This document shows, one piece after another, positions 62,106 through 64,000 of a stretch of 64,000 bases of DNA. The first letter of the stretch is position 1; every line of letters starts with the position of its first letter. This DNA is from Rhodanobacter sp. T12-5. Its GTDB lineage: Bacteria > Pseudomonadota > Gammaproteobacteria > Xanthomonadales > Rhodanobacteraceae. The notes below the pieces were generated by a model. It was not told the origin of the DNA, ran no database searches, and saw only the letters and a list, made by a program, of their open reading frames with translations. Where the stretch lies: NCBI RefSeq assembly GCF_008329435.1, contig NZ_NPKN01000008.1, positions 62,001 to 126,000 of the forward strand, given 5' to 3'. A program made the translations under genes and the position numbers.

Positions 62106-62383
62106 CTTGCGCATGTCTCCGACATTGAAAAGCAGAGGCGGCAGCATACCCGGCTCGTCCTTGAAACTGCAGCCTCTGCTAGTTTGCAGCGAACGCCAGT
62201 TGGAACGCGAACGCCATGCCATCCAGGCACCGCCGACTCATCGTGCAAAGGTCGTCTGTCGGTTGGAGTGCAGATTGCGCCACGAGAGCGACTTGTCGTT
62301 GTTTGCAATATGCTGAAGAGCCTTGCGTGAACCGGGTGGCGCATGGGCTTTTGCAGTAACTCTCGTCAGGACAGGTTTACCAC

Positions 62384-64000
62384 ATGGCTGCGTCGTCCCC
62401 AACTCAAACTGTCACGGTGTTGCGAGCCGCCGCTGGCTTGTTCCAGGTGGGTCGACATACCGAAGCGCGGGAGCTTCTGCGCAGTCTGTTGCAGACCCAT
62501 CCGGGACTCGCCGAAGCGCATCGGATGATGGCGGGCTCCTTTTTTCAGACCGACGATTACACGCACGCGCAGCACGCCTTGAAGGCGTGGCTGCGGATAC
62601 AGCCGGACAATGTCGAAGCACACGTTTTGCTAGGTCGAGTGCTGGGCGAATCAGGGCATTCTGCCGAGGCCGAACGCGTCTTGCGACGAGGGTTGGACCT
62701 GGACCCGGGCAGTTTGCCGGCAGCATCCGCCCTGGCGCGCATGCTGCTGACTGCGGGCCGCTTCGGCGACGTACGCGAGTTGTTGGAACCGCTATTCCAG
62801 GCTCGCCGAGGCAACCCGGAGGTGCTAATGCTTTACGGTCATGCGCTGATGGCCCTGGGGCAGACCCTGCCGGCCGAGGCAGCGTTGCGCCGTTGGCTGC
62901 AACTTGAACCGAACAGTGATGACGCCCGCCTGCGACTGGCAGCGGTACTGGCCAACACTGACCGTTACGCGGAGGCCGCCGCCGAGGCGCGTGCGAGTAT
63001 CGCGACGGCCGGGAAGACACCCGAGGCAGGCTTCCTTCTGGCACGTGCCTTGATGGGCCAGTGCAGGTTCGAGGAGGCCGAGGCGGAGCTGCGACAGGTG
63101 GTGCGGGCACAGCCCGCCCACGCCATGGCGCAAGCCAATTTGTCTGAACTGGTGTGGATGCGCAGCGCTGACGCCGATGTCGCCTGTGCAGAACTGGACG
63201 CGGCGTTGCAACAGCAGCCGCAGTTGCACTCGTTGCGTATCTGCAAGGCGCGGTTGCTGCTGAGCGCGCAACGCGCCACGGATGCGCTCGCCACCATCGA
63301 GACCGGATTGCGGCTGGCGGAGGAAGATCCTGACCTGCTCAGAGCCGCCAGCACCATTGCACTCGACTTCGACGGTGCCCATGCTCTGGTTTGCGCCAAA
63401 CGCCTGGTTGCCATCGTGCCGGAGGATCACGACGCGCAAATGGCACTCGGCAACGCATTCCTGGCCACGGGAAGAGGCCAGGCTGCCCTCGAGGTGGCTG
63501 AATCCCTGCACCGGGCGAATCCCCTGGAAGGGCGGGCACTCGCGATCAAGGCGGACGCCTTGCGCATGCTGGGGGACTCGCGCTATCGGGACCTTCTTGA
63601 TTATCAGGGCCTGGTCCGCGCCACTTGCATCGATGTTCCGGATGGCTGGCCAGATCTTGCTGCCTACCTTGCTGACTTGGTCCGTGATCTGACGGAGGCT
63701 CATACGTTGCGCGCGCACCCGATCCGCAACTCACTGCGCGGCGGAAGCCAAGTGCAGTTGGTTCCGGGGGATTCCCCATCGCCCGCGATCCGTGCCTTCT
63801 CGCAGGCCATTGACGGACCGATCAGGCGTTACATGACGGCAATCGGCCGGGGCTCCGATCCCATGAGGTCTCGCAACACGAACCGCTACCAGGTCAGCGG
63901 GATGTGGTCCGTTCGGCTGCGTCCGCATGGGTTTCATGTCAATCATTACCACTCCGAAGGCTGGATTTCCTCAGCCTGTTATCTGCATCTACCGCCTGCA
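62384..64000 (+). CDS. TPR protein with putative 2OG-Fe(II) oxygenase domain (partial)
   Basis: Open from the ATG at 62384 to the window edge without a stop (539 codons seen). Residues about 1-400 are TPR-like helical repeats (AARELLRSLLQ-type units such as EARELLRSLLQTHPGLAEAHRMM and AEAERVLRRGLDLDPG). The last visible part, after about residue 490, reads YQVSGMWSVRLRPHGFHVNHYHSEGWISSACYLHLP, matching the start of a 2OG-FeII_Oxy_5-type domain, in which the HxN/HxH pair lies near the iron site. The catalytic end is outside the window. It pairs with the divergent TPR-sulfotransferase gene. Confidence 0.78.
   Translation, partial: MAASSPTQTVTVLRAAAGLFQVGRHTEARELLRSLLQTHPGLAEAHRMMAGSFFQTDDYTHAQHALKAWLRIQPDNVEAHVLLGRVLGESGHSAEAERVLRRGLDLDPGSLPAASALARMLLTAGRFGDVRELLEPLFQARRGNPEVLMLYGHALMALGQTLPAEAALRRWLQLEPNSDDARLRLAAVLANTDRYAEAAAEARASIATAGKTPEAGFLLARALMGQCRFEEAEAELRQVVRAQPAHAMAQANLSELVWMRSADADVACAELDAALQQQPQLHSLRICKARLLLSAQRATDALATIETGLRLAEEDPDLLRAASTIALDFDGAHALVCAKRLVAIVPEDHDAQMALGNAFLATGRGQAALEVAESLHRANPLEGRALAIKADALRMLGDSRYRDLLDYQGLVRATCIDVPDGWPDLAAYLADLVRDLTEAHTLRAHPIRNSLRGGSQVQLVPGDSPSPAIRAFSQAIDGPIRRYMTAIGRGSDPMRSRNTNRYQVSGMWSVRLRPHGFHVNHYHSEGWISSACYLHLPPA

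Noticed and set aside
1-64000. tRNA or rRNA genes
   Set aside because: Looked for T-arm motifs (GGTTCGA, GTTCGAATC) and acceptor stems; the few hits lie inside coding genes without a cloverleaf.

Overview
The window looks like chromosomal DNA of a GC-rich gammaproteobacterium of the order Lysobacterales (Xanthomonadales), most plausibly Rhodanobacteraceae (a Rhodanobacter/Dyella-like organism). This is inference. It rests on the high GC and codon use, the alpha/beta-type pyruvate dehydrogenase operon, tryptophan 2,3-dioxygenase, REP doublets of the GTAGGAGCCCGC type, tandem peptide transporters, a DUF5916 outer-membrane protein, and a large set of secreted sortilin-like beta-propeller proteins with exported peptidases. 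No tRNA, rRNA, CRISPR array or replication origin was seen.

Layout. 1-4340: an accessory-looking, less GC-rich segment with an enlarged SRAP-type peptidase, an unknown partner gene, a lipoprotein, a secreted GH19/endolysin-like protein, an unknown protein preceded by a terminator-like hairpin, and a 42-bp tandem repeat with about seven copies. 4463-9334: two paralogous POT-family peptide/H+ symporters enclose an opposite-strand pair, a periplasmic c-type heme/HAMP protein and a TIR-domain protein. 9387-14349: kynA lies between two REP doublets, followed by pdhA-pdhB-pdhC and a clear terminator. 14532-25931: mostly housekeeping or conserved genes: DUF2306 and DUF4386 membrane proteins, a LytS/LytTR two-component pair, a YgjP-like metallopeptidase overlapping a DUF6348-like gene, a VOC protein, then a leftward set of arginase, trpS, a small membrane protein and a DUF5916 protein. 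25932-28068: a remnant region with a long stem-loop, a small conserved gene, a terminator, a decayed IS5-type transposase end and an exported VOC protein.

28318-59192 is the most striking part. Five very large exported VPS10/sortilin-like (Asp-box, BNR) proteins are interleaved with a PSMA-like M28 peptidase, an M24 Xaa-Pro-peptidase-like protein, an exported esterase, an APC amino-acid permease, an MFS transporter, a TIGR04076 protein and two related aldo/keto reductases, one fused to a Rid-family domain. The central part is two divergent arms around one promoter region, and each arm pairs a transporter with an aldo/keto reductase. Four convergent gene ends in this cluster carry long, perfect hairpins without a U-tract. 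A reasonable reading is a system that processes peptides or peptide-derived metabolites outside the cytoplasm, imports the products and reduces or detoxifies the resulting carbonyl compounds; the substrate is unknown.

59569-64000: a small Fe(II)/2-oxoglutarate oxygenase, a TPR-sulfotransferase fusion, and, divergent from it, a TPR protein with a 2OG-oxygenase-type C-terminus that runs off the window. This looks like a second accessory modification locus.
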